Source: Bacteroidia bacterium (GTDB lineage Bacteria > Bacteroidota > Bacteroidia > NS11-12g > UBA955). Taken from it: a stretch of DNA of 12,378 bases. The stretch is taken from assembly GCA_020848595.1 (NCBI GenBank), contig JADLHV010000249.1, positions 1-12,378 of the forward strand. The letters run 5' to 3'. Shown here one piece after another: positions 1-6,922 of the stretch. Both the position numbers and the translations under genes were made by a program. Each line of letters opens with the position of its first letter. Position 1 is the stretch's first letter. Under the pieces are notes generated by a model. That model saw only the letters and a list, made by a program, of their open reading frames with translations, had not been told where the DNA came from and ran no database searches.

Positions 1-1
1 A

Positions 2-2644
2 CCCGATTGGTATTACAAAGGTTTGGTTGAATATTTAGCCGAGAGTTGGAATATTACTAGAGATAATTACCTCAAAGATTTCTTTCAAAATCAAAAACAA
101 AGATATTTTACATCTCTACAAAGAGAAGACGAAATATTAGCAGGTCAAAGTATTTGGCGCTACCTCGAAGAAAAATATGATAAAGGTGCAGTTAGTAATA
201 TCGTATTCCTTACCAAAGTCGGAAAAAGTGTAGAAAATGCTATGATTTATTACACAGGTATGAACATGAATCAATTACTTAACGATTGGCAAGAGTTCTA
301 TCTTAATAAATACAGTTACGACGAAAAGGTATTCAAATTCCCTAAAGGTCAAGAAAATGCACCGGCAAAGATTGCGAAAAAGCAACATACTCAATTCAAA
401 TTAAGCAATGATGGTACTAAAGTAGCTATTGTTACTAATACTTTAGGCAAATATCAGGTGGTTATTTATACCTTTGCAGATAAGCACTTAGAGGTTATAG
501 TGAATGGTGGTCATGCGCTTTTAAACAGAGATATCAATCTCAATTATCCATTGATTGCATGGACACCAGATGGTAAATATTTAAGTATCATTGAATACTC
601 AAATGAACATCCTATTCTTAAAGATTTTGATTTTAGTGGTAAACTTATTAAGCAAACGGTATTAGCTAACGTACCTTTTGTAAAAGAATTCTGTTATAAC
701 AGCCAAGGCAATCAATTAGCCCTATCAGTATTGAGAAATGGTCAATCTGATTTAATGATTTTAGATAAGACAACTATGCAAACAAATTACATCAGTAACG
801 ATGTATTTGACAACTTAAATCCCCGCTTTTCTCCTGATGACCGCTATTTGTATTTTGTATCCAACAAAGGACCTCAGGGTGAAGAATCTAGTTTTTATGG
901 TATCTATCGCTATGAATTTGAAACACAATCTCAAAATCTAGTGCTAGGCAATCAATATGAAAAAGTCAACTTAAGAGAGCCGATTCCATTGGAAAACAAT
1001 GTGGTAAGTTTTTTAAGTGACAGAAATGGAATTCTCAATAATTATGTGATTGATTTAAATGAAAATCAAACTTATCAATTAACTAATTACAAACGCTGTA
1101 TTTTGCATAATGATGTAGCACGAGATGTTCCAGTTGTTGCCGACTTATTGTACTTTAATAATCGCTACCGTGTGTATGTTGGTACAATCACTAAAGATTA
1201 CGCCAACGACGCCATCGTAAACGCAGAAAGTACTGCCTATCGAAAATGGATTGAACACGATATTAATCCAGCCTGGGATACTCTAAAAAATCGAATTTTA
1301 TTAGATACTATCCCTACCCCAATTAAATCAGATAGTGTTGGTGTGAAAAAGGTATTTCTAACTGGATTTGATACTAAAGATGAACTGCCTAACATGGATA
1401 AAGAAGGCTCTAATAAATCGCAAGCCTTGCTAACTTTAGCTAAAACTCAATTTGGCATCGACTATATGGTTCAACAATTGGATGTTTCAATTCTAGGCAA
1501 TTACTTATTCCCTACAAATATTCCAGAAAAAGTATTCAATTACCCTTTTCTATCTTACCATGTTCAAACAAGTATAAGCGATGACTTAAAGAATCATGTT
1601 ATTGTAGCAGGTGTTAGAATTCCAATTGTAAAAAGTAAAGCATCCGATTATTATATTACATATAACAACAGAAAAGGCCGCTGGGACAAAGAAGTTTCAG
1701 TATTTAGACGCTCGAGAACATTCGAAGAATCAATTGTACCTTTAAGAATGATAAATTCAATGACTAAATTAGCCATTAGTTATCCTTTTTCTGAAAGAGG
1801 AAGAATAGAATTTAATGGATTTGGCAGGAATGACAGGGTTGTAAGATTGGCAGTGGATTCTATTGAATTAAAGCGAGCACCCATCAATAATTTATATTTT
1901 GGCAATGGAGTTGAGTACGTTTTCGATAATGTAAGAAGCAATGGACTCAATCTATTTCAAGGATTGCGATTCAGAGTTTATAATGAAAATTATTTTAGAA
2001 CGAGCGATGGCGTTATGATGTCCAATAATGGTTTCGATTTTAGGTATTACAAGAAGATACATAGACAAATCTATTTTGCATATAGATTTAGTGGTGCGGC
2101 CTCATTGGGAAGTCTTAAAACGGTTTATTATATGGGTGGTGTAGAAAATTGGTTGAGCAATATTGATTCGAATAGAACATTTAGTTATAACAATCCGACC
2201 TATACAGGAAGTGCTTATTCAGACTATGGTTTTCAGACTATTACGGCTCCAGCAAGAGGCTTTTACAGAAATGCGCGTTCAGGTAATAAATTTCTGTTAA
2301 TGAATGTAGAAATCAGAATTCCACTTTTGAGTTATTTGGTACAAAAGCCAATAACAAGCGATTTTTTCAGAAGCTTTATGATAACAGGATTTGTAGATAT
2401 CGGAACAGCTTGGAAAGGAAAATCACCTTATAGTATAGACAATCCGTTTAATACAGTTATTGTACAATCGCCACAATATTATGTCACGGTTCAATCGCAA
2501 AGAGACCCGATATTATACGGTATGGGATTTGGGGCAAGGGCTAAAATTTTAGGGCATTATTTAAAATATGACCGAGCATGGGGGATATTTGAATCTAAAT
2601 TTTTAAGACCTATGAACACATTTTCAATCGGATTAGATTTTTAA
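2..2644 (+). CDS. Propeller plus outer-membrane beta-barrel protein, 5' truncated by window edge
   Basis: The frame is open from the first full codon (reading PDWYYKGLVEYLAE), so the N-terminus lies before the window; a TTG at 23 would be an artificial start. Three parts are visible. The first ~90 residues (GLVEYLAESWN, then LAGQSIWRYLEEKY) look like the C-terminal end of a gluzincin/peptidase-MA-like domain; its metal-binding HExxH would lie upstream and is not seen. Residues ~115-390 hold TolB/PD40-type propeller blades, seen as repeated turns SNDGTKVAI, TPDGKYLSI and SPDDRYLYFVS. From ~520 to the end are alternating aromatic strands ending in phenylalanine (FSIGLDF), as expected of an Omp85/surface-antigen-like barrel. 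This architecture is known in Bacteroidota, usually as an uncharacterised protein. The outer-membrane location is inferred from the barrel. Function and substrate are unknown. It converges with the minus-strand genes downstream. Confidence 0.8.
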   Translation, partial: PDWYYKGLVEYLAESWNITRDNYLKDFFQNQKQRYFTSLQREDEILAGQSIWRYLEEKYDKGAVSNIVFLTKVGKSVENAMIYYTGMNMNQLLNDWQEFYLNKYSYDEKVFKFPKGQENAPAKIAKKQHTQFKLSNDGTKVAIVTNTLGKYQVVIYTFADKHLEVIVNGGHALLNRDINLNYPLIAWTPDGKYLSIIEYSNEHPILKDFDFSGKLIKQTVLANVPFVKEFCYNSQGNQLALSVLRNGQSDLMILDKTTMQTNYISNDVFDNLNPRFSPDDRYLYFVSNKGPQGEESSFYGIYRYEFETQSQNLVLGNQYEKVNLREPIPLENNVVSFLSDRNGILNNYVIDLNENQTYQLTNYKRCILHNDVARDVPVVADLLYFNNRYRVYVGTITKDYANDAIVNAESTAYRKWIEHDINPAWDTLKNRILLDTIPTPIKSDSVGVKKVFLTGFDTKDELPNMDKEGSNKSQALLTLAKTQFGIDYMVQQLDVSILGNYLFPTNIPEKVFNYPFLSYHVQTSISDDLKNHVIVAGVRIPIVKSKASDYYITYNNRKGRWDKEVSVFRRSRTFEESIVPLRMINSMTKLAISYPFSERGRIEFNGFGRNDRVVRLAVDSIELKRAPINNLYFGNGVEYVFDNVRSNGLNLFQGLRFRVYNENYFRTSDGVMMSNNGFDFRYYKKIHRQIYFAYRFSGAASLGSLKTVYYMGGVENWLSNIDSNRTFSYNNPTYTGSAYSDYGFQTITAPARGFYRNARSGNKFLLMNVEIRIPLLSYLVQKPITSDFFRSFMITGFVDIGTAWKGKSPYSIDNPFNTVIVQSPQYYVTVQSQRDPILYGMGFGARAKILGHYLKYDRAWGIFESKFLRPMNTFSIGLDF

Positions 2645-2760
2645 AAATCTCTTAAATAATGCGATTTCTAAGCTAAAAGAGAACAATTGAAAGAGACATT
2701 TAGATTGTCAAATTCATGAAAAATCATCAAAAACAGAGGGTAATTAAAAGATTCAGGCAT

Positions 2761-2796
2761 AAAAAAAGCCGAAACGATGATGAATCGATACGGCTT
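2761..2796 (-). terminator. Intrinsic terminator of the anti-sigma-like gene
   Basis: Read on the minus strand, AAGCCG pairs with CGGCTT. Inside that stem is a second short stem, CGAT/ATCG, separated from it by TAT/TTT internal loops. A run of seven T follows at once. It lies 27 nt past the stop codon at 2823. On the plus strand it is followed by AAAATG, not a U-tract, so it probably does not stop the convergent plus-strand gene. Confidence 0.75.
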
Positions 2797-2822
2797 AAAA
2801 TGCGTTTAGAAGTAGAATTTAA

Positions 2823-3056
2823 CTAGTACATTTCCATTGAGTTGGATCTAGATTCTTCGTTAAGAATACTAATTACGGTATTATCTGGTTCATCTTGAAT
2901 CATATCAAGTTGATGCGCGAGTAAAGTGGCTTCCTGAAAAAACTTGAGCAATTCTGGGTCAGTTGCAATAGCCATTTCAAGTGCAGCCCTCTTTCCAAGG
3001 TCAAACTCATTGTAAATGTATAAAATAACGTCTTCTTGAGTAAAATTTTGTTGCAT
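2823..3056 (-). CDS. Small anti-sigma-like cytoplasmic protein downstream of ECF sigma gene
   Basis: This encodes 77 residues beginning MQQNFTQEDVILYIYNEFD. The frame could start two codons earlier at TTG (3062), but the ATG at 3056 is the better start. There is no signal peptide and no membrane segment. The pattern of short helices, an N-terminal YIYNEFDLGKRAALE stretch, DPELLKFFQEA, and a tail with NTVISILNEESR matches small acidic proteins often encoded beside SigW-like sigma genes in Bacteroidota. They resemble the N-terminal sigma-binding half of anti-sigma factors but lack a zinc-binding HxxxCxxC motif, and none is seen here. A role in restraining the neighbouring sigma factor is inferred from context only. 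A strong terminator lies between the two genes, so its expression may rely on readthrough or a promoter I could not identify. Confidence 0.75.
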   Translation of the reverse strand: MQQNFTQEDVILYIYNEFDLGKRAALEMAIATDPELLKFFQEATLLAHQLDMIQDEPDNTVISILNEESRSNSMEMY

Positions 3057-3133
3057 AAGCAAATAGGTGTTTTAGCTTAAGAACGCTTATAAATAATAAA
3101 TATTGCATAAAGTTGAAAAAAAAATTTAAAAAC

Positions 3134-3166
3134 ATAAAAAAAACCGCACAATTAAATGTACGGTTT
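3134..3166 (-). terminator. Strong intrinsic terminator of the ECF sigma gene
   Basis: On the minus strand, arms at 3166-3157 (AAACCGTACA) and 3150-3141 (TGTGCGGTTT) form a 10-bp stem with one G-U pair and a 6-nt loop (TTTAAT). The stem runs straight into a long T-tract (A-run 3135-3143 on the plus strand). It sits 29 nt past the sigma stop codon and 85 nt before the start of the small downstream gene. Confidence 0.85.
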
Positions 3167-3194
3167 TAGAAATTATTGAATCAATTAAAACAAA

Positions 3195-3779
3195 CTATCC
3201 TTGTAGATACGCGGCTTTTTCGCCGATAAGCTTTTTCAAATTAATCAATGCATAACGCATTCTACCTAGAGCAGTATTGATACTACAATTACAAACTTCT
3301 GCAATTTCCTTGAAGCTTAAATCGCCATAATGTCTAAGTATAAGTACTTCTTTTTGATCGGCAGGAAGCATTTTGATTAATTCTCTAATACCATCTTTTT
3401 TCTGTTTTCTGATAGTATCTTCTTCAGAATTATTATCAGAGAAACGCATATTAGCGAATATATCTTCATCTTCACTAGAAGAAATAGTTGGCATACGTTT
3501 GGTACTTCTATAATAATCCATGGCTAGATTTCGAGCGATTCGAATAACCCATGGTAGAAATTTACCATTTTCTTCGTACTTCCCTTTTTGCAGAGTGTGA
3601 ATAACTCTCAGGAAAGTTTCCTGAAAAATGTCTTCCGCAATGTAACGGTCGTTGACCACCAAATGAATGGCAGTAAACACCTTTGTTTTGTAACGGTTAA
3701 TGAGCATATCCATGCAAGCATCATTGCCAGCCAGATAGAGTGCAACTAATTCTTCGTCGTTTTTTTGATACCTTTTCAT
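3195..3779 (-). CDS. ECF-type RNA polymerase sigma factor (SigW-like)
   Basis: This is a 194-residue sigma-70 family protein of the extracytoplasmic-function type, which directs RNA polymerase to specific promoters. Region 2 (about residues 22-95) is recognised by DRYIAEDIFQETFLRVIHTL and KFLPWVIRIARNLAMDYYRS. The GKFLPW form is common in Bacteroidota SigW-like proteins. Region 4 (about 135-185) is LPADQKEVLILRHYGDLSF followed by the helix-turn-helix KEIAEVCNCSINTALGRMRY. An acidic, serine-rich linker (SSSEDEDIF) joins them, and the length is normal. The start is fixed by a canonical Shine-Dalgarno GGAGG six bases before the ATG, the only good one I see in the window. A small anti-sigma-like gene follows on the same strand after a terminator. 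I found no clear TAnnTTTG promoter upstream; TAAGTTGC about 130 nt upstream is a weak candidate. The stimulus and regulon cannot be read from the sequence. Confidence 0.95.
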   Translation of the reverse strand: MKRYQKNDEELVALYLAGNDACMDMLINRYKTKVFTAIHLVVNDRYIAEDIFQETFLRVIHTLQKGKYEENGKFLPWVIRIARNLAMDYYRSTKRMPTISSSEDEDIFANMRFSDNNSEEDTIRKQKKDGIRELIKMLPADQKEVLILRHYGDLSFKEIAEVCNCSINTALGRMRYALINLKKLIGEKAAYLQG

Positions 3780-4119
3780 ACTAAACCTCCATTTAAAGTT
3801 AAGGCAGATTACCTATAGTAATGGTTTTTCTTATAAGCTGATTTTTGTTTAGTAGGTGTTTTTTCTATAGGCTAAAAGGTATTGTTTGTCGAAATTTTAT
3901 GCAACTTAATAAAATAATTTCAACTTACCAAATCTTTTTTTAAAATAGTTCAATTATCTCTGTGTTATTTGAATGCATTTCACCCTTTATATTATTTTAT
4001 AATTCGCTGATTATTTGATTTATAATTCATTCTATTTAAAAATAAACCGGCTTAGAACTACTGAAATATTTTTTTTCAAATAACTCTGCACTTATATTTT
4101 TTTAAACCATGAATTATCT
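3780..4119. other. AT-rich divergent intergenic region, no gene seen
   Basis: About 340 bp lie between the minus-strand sigma gene and the plus-strand SRP RNA. The stretch is very AT-rich with several T and A runs and no convincing coding frame. It must hold the sigma promoter on the minus strand, but no good match to TTTG/TAnnTTTG is evident. Apart from the Shine-Dalgarno site at one end and the SRP RNA promoter just beyond the other, I see nothing I can name. Confidence 0.6.
3786..3790 (-). promoter_or_regulatory. Canonical Shine-Dalgarno GGAGG for the sigma gene
   Basis: The minus strand reads GGAGG, then TTTAGT, then ATG at 3779: a textbook 6-nt spacing. No comparable site precedes the starts of hisS, the carbonic anhydrase gene, SulP, sqr or paaE, so this gene stands out. 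Confidence 0.75.
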
Positions 4120-4127
4120 TAATTTTG
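4120..4127 (+). promoter_or_regulatory. -7 promoter element of the SRP RNA gene
   Basis: TAATTTTG is a perfect match to the Bacteroidota -7 consensus TAnnTTTG. It ends 5 nt before the first base of the closing helix of the SRP RNA (4132), which is where transcription should start. The upstream sequence is T-rich with no clear TTG -33 box. This pair was used to calibrate the other start-site predictions in the window. Confidence 0.75.
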
Positions 4128-4131
4128 CGCC

Positions 4132-4222
4132 GCAAGTCTGCACGACCAGCTCCCTGTGGACTCCCCCAGGGTGGGAACACAGCAAGGGCAGCAGGTTGTA
4201 GCGGTGCGATGTGGGCTTGCAT
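4132..4222 (+). ncRNA. ffs: Signal recognition particle RNA, small bacterial (4.5S) type
   Basis: This is the RNA scaffold of the signal recognition particle, which binds Ffh and helps target nascent membrane and secreted proteins. The domain IV hallmark is exact: CAGG (4167-4170), GTG, tetraloop GGAA (4174-4177), CAC, AGCA (4181-4184). It is laid out as in E. coli 4.5S RNA (CAGG-UCC-GGAA-GGA-AGCA). The ends pair as an 11-bp helix with G-U pairs: 4132-4142 (GCAAGTCTGCA) with 4210-4220 (TGTGGGCTTGC). A middle helix pairs 4143-4147 with 4194-4198. The gene is much richer in GC than its surroundings. A pyrimidine-rich tract with T runs follows, fitting an intrinsic terminator. The length (about 90 nt plus tail) fits the small SRP class. 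The open reading frame across it is spurious. Confidence 0.93.
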
Positions 4223-4243
4223 TTTTCTTTTTTCTTCGTTTCT
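4216..4243 (+). terminator. T-rich 3' end of SRP RNA, probably leaky
   Basis: The 3' arm of the SRP closing helix is followed by ATTTTTCTTTTTTCTTCG and more pyrimidines. The RNA's own helix can act as the terminator stem. The T-run is broken by C residues, and hisS begins 14 nt later with no promoter match of its own between, so partial readthrough into hisS is likely. Confidence 0.5.
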
Positions 4244-4256
4244 CCAATTTCACTCA

Positions 4257-5609
4257 ATGAGTAAGCCGTCAATTCCTCAAGGTACTAGGGATTTCTCCCC
4301 CGCCGTTATGGCTAAAAGGAAATTTATTTTCAATACGATTGAATCTGTTTATCAATTATTTGGATTTATGCCCCTTGAAACTCCAGCAATGGAAAATCTT
4401 TCTACACTTACTGGTAAATATGGAAATGAAGGCGATCAATTGCTGTTTAAAATATTAAATAATGGCGATTATCTTAAAGATTTGAATTTAAATGAACTCG
4501 ATTCAAAAAGCTTAACCCCTAAAATAGCGGATAGAGGCTTGCGTTACGACCTTACGGTTCCTTTAGCACGCTATGTTGTTATGAATCGAAATGATATCTC
4601 CTTCCCTTTTAAACGTTATCAAATGCAGCCAGTGTGGAGAGCCGACCGCCCTCAAAAAGGACGTTATCGTGAATTTTGGCAATGCGATGCAGACGTTTTA
4701 GGTACCGACTCTTTATTGTGTGAAGCTGATTTTATTAGAATTTATAATACTGTTTTTAATCAACTCGGTCTTAAAGATTTTGAAATTCGCATCAATCACC
4801 GTAAATTATTAGAAGCTATTTGCGAATCATGTGGCGTGGGAAATCAATTTAAAACCATTACCATCATTATCGATAAAGCAGATAAAATTGGTCATGATGG
4901 CGTTAAAAAAGAACTTTTAGAAATTGGTTTGTCTGATGATAATAGTAATAAATTATTGTCACTTCTCGAAAGATTGCCCTTAAATCCTGAAACTCTACAA
5001 AATTTAGAGAGTAAATTAGGTCATCTTGAAAATGGAATAAAAGCTATCAACGACCTAAAGCAAGTAATACTTTTAGCTGGCAATGCCTCTATCAATGTTA
5101 AATTAGATTGTAGCTTAGCTAGAGGACTCGATTATTATACAGGATGCATATTTGAAGTCATCCCTACTTCTGTAAAAATGGGAAGTATTAGTGGCGGTGG
5201 TCGTTACGACGATTTAACTGGAGTCTTTGGCATGAACGGAATTAGTGGAATTGGAATATCGTTTGGTATAGATCGAATCTTCGATGTAATGGAAGAGTTA
5301 AATCTATTTCCAACTTCAAGTAATTTATTTACGGATATTCTATTTTGCCCAATGGACGAAAATGCCATATTATATTGTATGGATACTGCCCATACATTAA
5401 GAGAACACGGATTTAAAGTAGAAATTTATCCGAGTGCAAGCAAATTAAAAAAACAACTCGATTATGCTAATGATAAGAAAATCCTTTGGGTTGCAATTGC
5501 TGGAGAAAATGAAATTGCTTCAAATCAAATTAGTTTGAAAAACATGCAAACTGGTGAACAATTGAATTGTAACCTCAATGATATAGAATCGGCGATTAAA
5601 TCGCAGTGA
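4257..5609 (+). CDS. hisS: Histidyl-tRNA synthetase
   Basis: This cytoplasmic class II aminoacyl-tRNA synthetase (450 residues, normal length) charges tRNA-His. It starts MSKPSIPQGTRDFSP, the standard HisRS N-terminus, so the ATG at 4257 is the start. The open frame continues upstream to a TTG at 4125, but that stretch encodes the SRP RNA. Visible motifs: motif 2 region QPVWRADRPQKGRYREFWQC (about 124-143), the histidine-specific LARGLDYYTG (288-296), and the motif 3 region with SGGGRYDDL (312-320) and GIGISFGIDRI (331-341). The C-terminal anticodon-binding domain covers about 358-450. No TAnnTTTG promoter or Shine-Dalgarno lies in the 36 nt between SRP RNA and ATG, so expression may depend on transcription from the SRP RNA promoter. 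The gene ends 60 nt before dps, which has its own promoter. Confidence 0.97.
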   Translation: MSKPSIPQGTRDFSPAVMAKRKFIFNTIESVYQLFGFMPLETPAMENLSTLTGKYGNEGDQLLFKILNNGDYLKDLNLNELDSKSLTPKIADRGLRYDLTVPLARYVVMNRNDISFPFKRYQMQPVWRADRPQKGRYREFWQCDADVLGTDSLLCEADFIRIYNTVFNQLGLKDFEIRINHRKLLEAICESCGVGNQFKTITIIIDKADKIGHDGVKKELLEIGLSDDNSNKLLSLLERLPLNPETLQNLESKLGHLENGIKAINDLKQVILLAGNASINVKLDCSLARGLDYYTGCIFEVIPTSVKMGSISGGGRYDDLTGVFGMNGISGIGISFGIDRIFDVMEELNLFPTSSNLFTDILFCPMDENAILYCMDTAHTLREHGFKVEIYPSASKLKKQLDYANDKKILWVAIAGENEIASNQISLKNMQTGEQLNCNLNDIESAIKSQ

Positions 5610-5620
5610 TTTATCTTTAA

Positions 5621-5634
5621 GTGATTATTATCAC
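5621..5634 (+). promoter_or_regulatory. Crp/Fnr-type operator upstream of dps
   Basis: GTGATTATTATCAC is a perfect inverted repeat with a GTGA-N6-TCAC core, the core of the Crp-family site. It also reads as TGAT-N4-ATCA, as in Fnr-type sites. Its centre is 30.5 bp before the -7 element at 5658, about 42.5 bp before the predicted start site, a class II activator position. The same arrangement recurs before the DUF2490 gene and sqr. The regulator itself is not in the window. Confidence 0.55.
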
Positions 5635-5657
5635 AGTCGATCTATATACAAATGCAT

Positions 5658-5665
5658 TACTTTTG
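5658..5665 (+). promoter_or_regulatory. -7 promoter element of dps
   Basis: TACTTTTG is a perfect match to TAnnTTTG. By the SRP RNA calibration, transcription would start near 5670, which is the A of the dps ATG. The message may therefore be leaderless or nearly so. No TTG -33 box is evident; the operator at 5621-5634 occupies that region instead. Confidence 0.6.
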
Positions 5666-5669
5666 AAGG

Positions 5670-6158
5670 ATGAAACCTAAAAAAGATAAAAACAACGGCA
5701 TTGGATTAGATATTAAGAAATCACAAGAACTAGCGCATCATTTAAATCTCTTGTTAGCAGACTATCAAGTTATTTATATGAATACACGTGGATTTCATTG
5801 GAATGTTAAAGGAGAAAAGTTTTTTGAATTGCACCTAAAATTTGAAGAACTGTATAATAATTTCCAATTAAAAATCGATGAAATAGCAGAAAGAATTCTT
5901 ACATTAGGCTACACTCCTATGCATGGTTATTCAGACTATTTAAAACATTCTGAAATAAAACCAGTTGCAGATGTTACCAATGGCAAAGAAGGTATTAAAT
6001 CTCTTTTAGAGGCATTTAAAACCCTAATTATTCGCCAAAGATCAATATTAAAGTTATCTAACGAGACAGATGATGAGGGTACCAATGCCTTGATGAGTGA
6101 TTATATTCGTGAGCAAGAAAAACTTGTTTGGATGTTAAGTGCTTTTCTCGATAAATAA
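5670..6158 (+). CDS. dps: Dps-family DNA-binding ferritin-like protein
   Basis: Dps proteins form 12-subunit shells that oxidise Fe(II) with peroxide, store the iron and protect DNA. The 162-residue protein has the family ferroxidase pattern: H43 in GFHWNVKG, H55, E59 (where E. coli has Asp), then D70 and E74 in IDEIAERILTLG. The spacings 12, 4, 11 and 4 match E. coli H51, H63, D67, D78 and E82. The short N-terminus MKPKKDKNN is lysine-rich, which in some Dps proteins helps bind DNA. The ATG at 5670 is the only sensible start; GAAGG directly abuts it, too close for normal Shine-Dalgarno use. The gene appears monocistronic: its own promoter and a Crp/Fnr-type dyad lie upstream, and the next gene has a separate promoter 41 nt past the stop. 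Confidence 0.95.
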   Translation: MKPKKDKNNGIGLDIKKSQELAHHLNLLLADYQVIYMNTRGFHWNVKGEKFFELHLKFEELYNNFQLKIDEIAERILTLGYTPMHGYSDYLKHSEIKPVADVTNGKEGIKSLLEAFKTLIIRQRSILKLSNETDDEGTNALMSDYIREQEKLVWMLSAFLDK

Positions 6159-6163
6159 ACTGA

Positions 6164-6177
6164 GTAACTTTAATCAC
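6164..6177 (+). promoter_or_regulatory. Crp/Fnr-type operator, one mismatch, upstream of DUF2490 gene
   Basis: GTAACTTTAATCAC matches GTGA-N6-TCAC at seven of eight positions. Its centre is 29.5 bp before the -7-like element at 6200, the same distance as the perfect site before sqr and within 1 bp of the dps site. On its own it would be weak; the shared spacing is what supports it. Confidence 0.4.
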
Positions 6178-6199
6178 AATAAATTTCATTGATACGACT

Positions 6200-6207
6200 T
6201 ACTTTCG
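6200..6207 (+). promoter_or_regulatory. -7-like promoter element of the DUF2490-yeiH unit
   Basis: TACTTTCG differs from TAnnTTTG at one position. The predicted start of transcription is about 6212, directly before the GTG at 6213, and downstream of the alternative TTG start at 6189. This would give a leaderless message starting at GTG. Confidence 0.45.
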
Positions 6208-6212
6208 CATCA

Positions 6213-6914
6213 GTGTTTTGGAGATTGTTTTTTTTATTCCTGATTCCATTTGAAGCAGAAGCTCAGAATCATTACGAATTTTGGTCGAAATTAGCTATTG
6301 AAAAAAAGCTAGATACGCATTGGTCTGTCGGATTTGATGCACAACACCGTCTTCAATCCAATTACATTCTAAACCGAACGAATCCTTTTAAATACAGGCT
6401 ATTTGACAATATTAGAGTTTGGGTAAATTACAAAACGTCGATTGGAACTGTCGTTGTTTCTCCCTATGCGCTATTTAGAAATTATGATCTTAATACAGAT
6501 GGATTTATAAACCACAAAGACGAATGGCGCATGGCAATTGGAATTCAGAAATCGCGACAAACTGCTCAATTAGAATTAGCTGGACGCTTTTTAGCCGAGC
6601 ATAGGCAAAGTATTGTTGACAATAATGGTTTTGACCGAGTGCGTTTTCAAATAAGATTGCGTCCTATGGTGTTTGGAAAAGGACATTCAAATTTTCAACC
6701 TTATATACAAGAAGAATATTTCTATCGAGTTAATGGTTATCAATCTGTATTTGACCAAAACCGAATACAAACTGGAATAAAACACAAAAAAGAACGTTGG
6801 GATATTAATTTTGCGTATCAAAACACAACACAACATCCGAATCAATTGCATTTTAGACATCAAATTTACACTTCGTTACAATATACTATACAATTAACTT
6901 TAAAGAAAAACTAA
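6213..6914 (+). CDS. DUF2490-family outer-membrane beta-barrel protein
   Basis: The product is 233 residues from a GTG start. Signal peptide: MFWRLFFLFLIPFEAEA, with cleavage expected before QNHYEFW. The mature part alternates charged and aromatic strands (EFWSKLAIEKKLDTHWSVG, YKTSIGTVVVSPYALFRNY, WRMAIGIQKSRQTAQLELAG, EERWDI-like KKERWDINFAYQ), matching DUF2490, a predicted outer-membrane barrel family of unknown function common in Bacteroidota. No ATG is available. TTG at 6189 gives an eight-residue longer form that also resembles a signal peptide, but it lies upstream of the predicted transcription start; GTG at 6213 fits the promoter. The yeiH-like gene follows within 8 nt or overlaps, so the two probably share a message. 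Function is unknown; with yeiH it could be part of an anion-handling unit, which is speculation. Confidence 0.8.
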   Translation: MFWRLFFLFLIPFEAEAQNHYEFWSKLAIEKKLDTHWSVGFDAQHRLQSNYILNRTNPFKYRLFDNIRVWVNYKTSIGTVVVSPYALFRNYDLNTDGFINHKDEWRMAIGIQKSRQTAQLELAGRFLAEHRQSIVDNNGFDRVRFQIRLRPMVFGKGHSNFQPYIQEEYFYRVNGYQSVFDQNRIQTGIKHKKERWDINFAYQNTTQHPNQLHFRHQIYTSLQYTIQLTLKKN

Positions 6915-6922
6915 AAGGCATA

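Noticed and set aside
3968..3982. GAATGCATTTCAC-like dyad in the divergent intergenic region
   Set aside because: Only one half resembles the GTGA-N6-TCAC site and it is about 140 bp from the SRP RNA promoter, with no promoter element at the right distance.
5592..5604. Palindrome GCGATTAAATCGC at the end of hisS
   Set aside because: It lies within the last codons of hisS, has no T-tract after it and is too far from the dps -7 box to match the other operators; likely a chance product of codon use.
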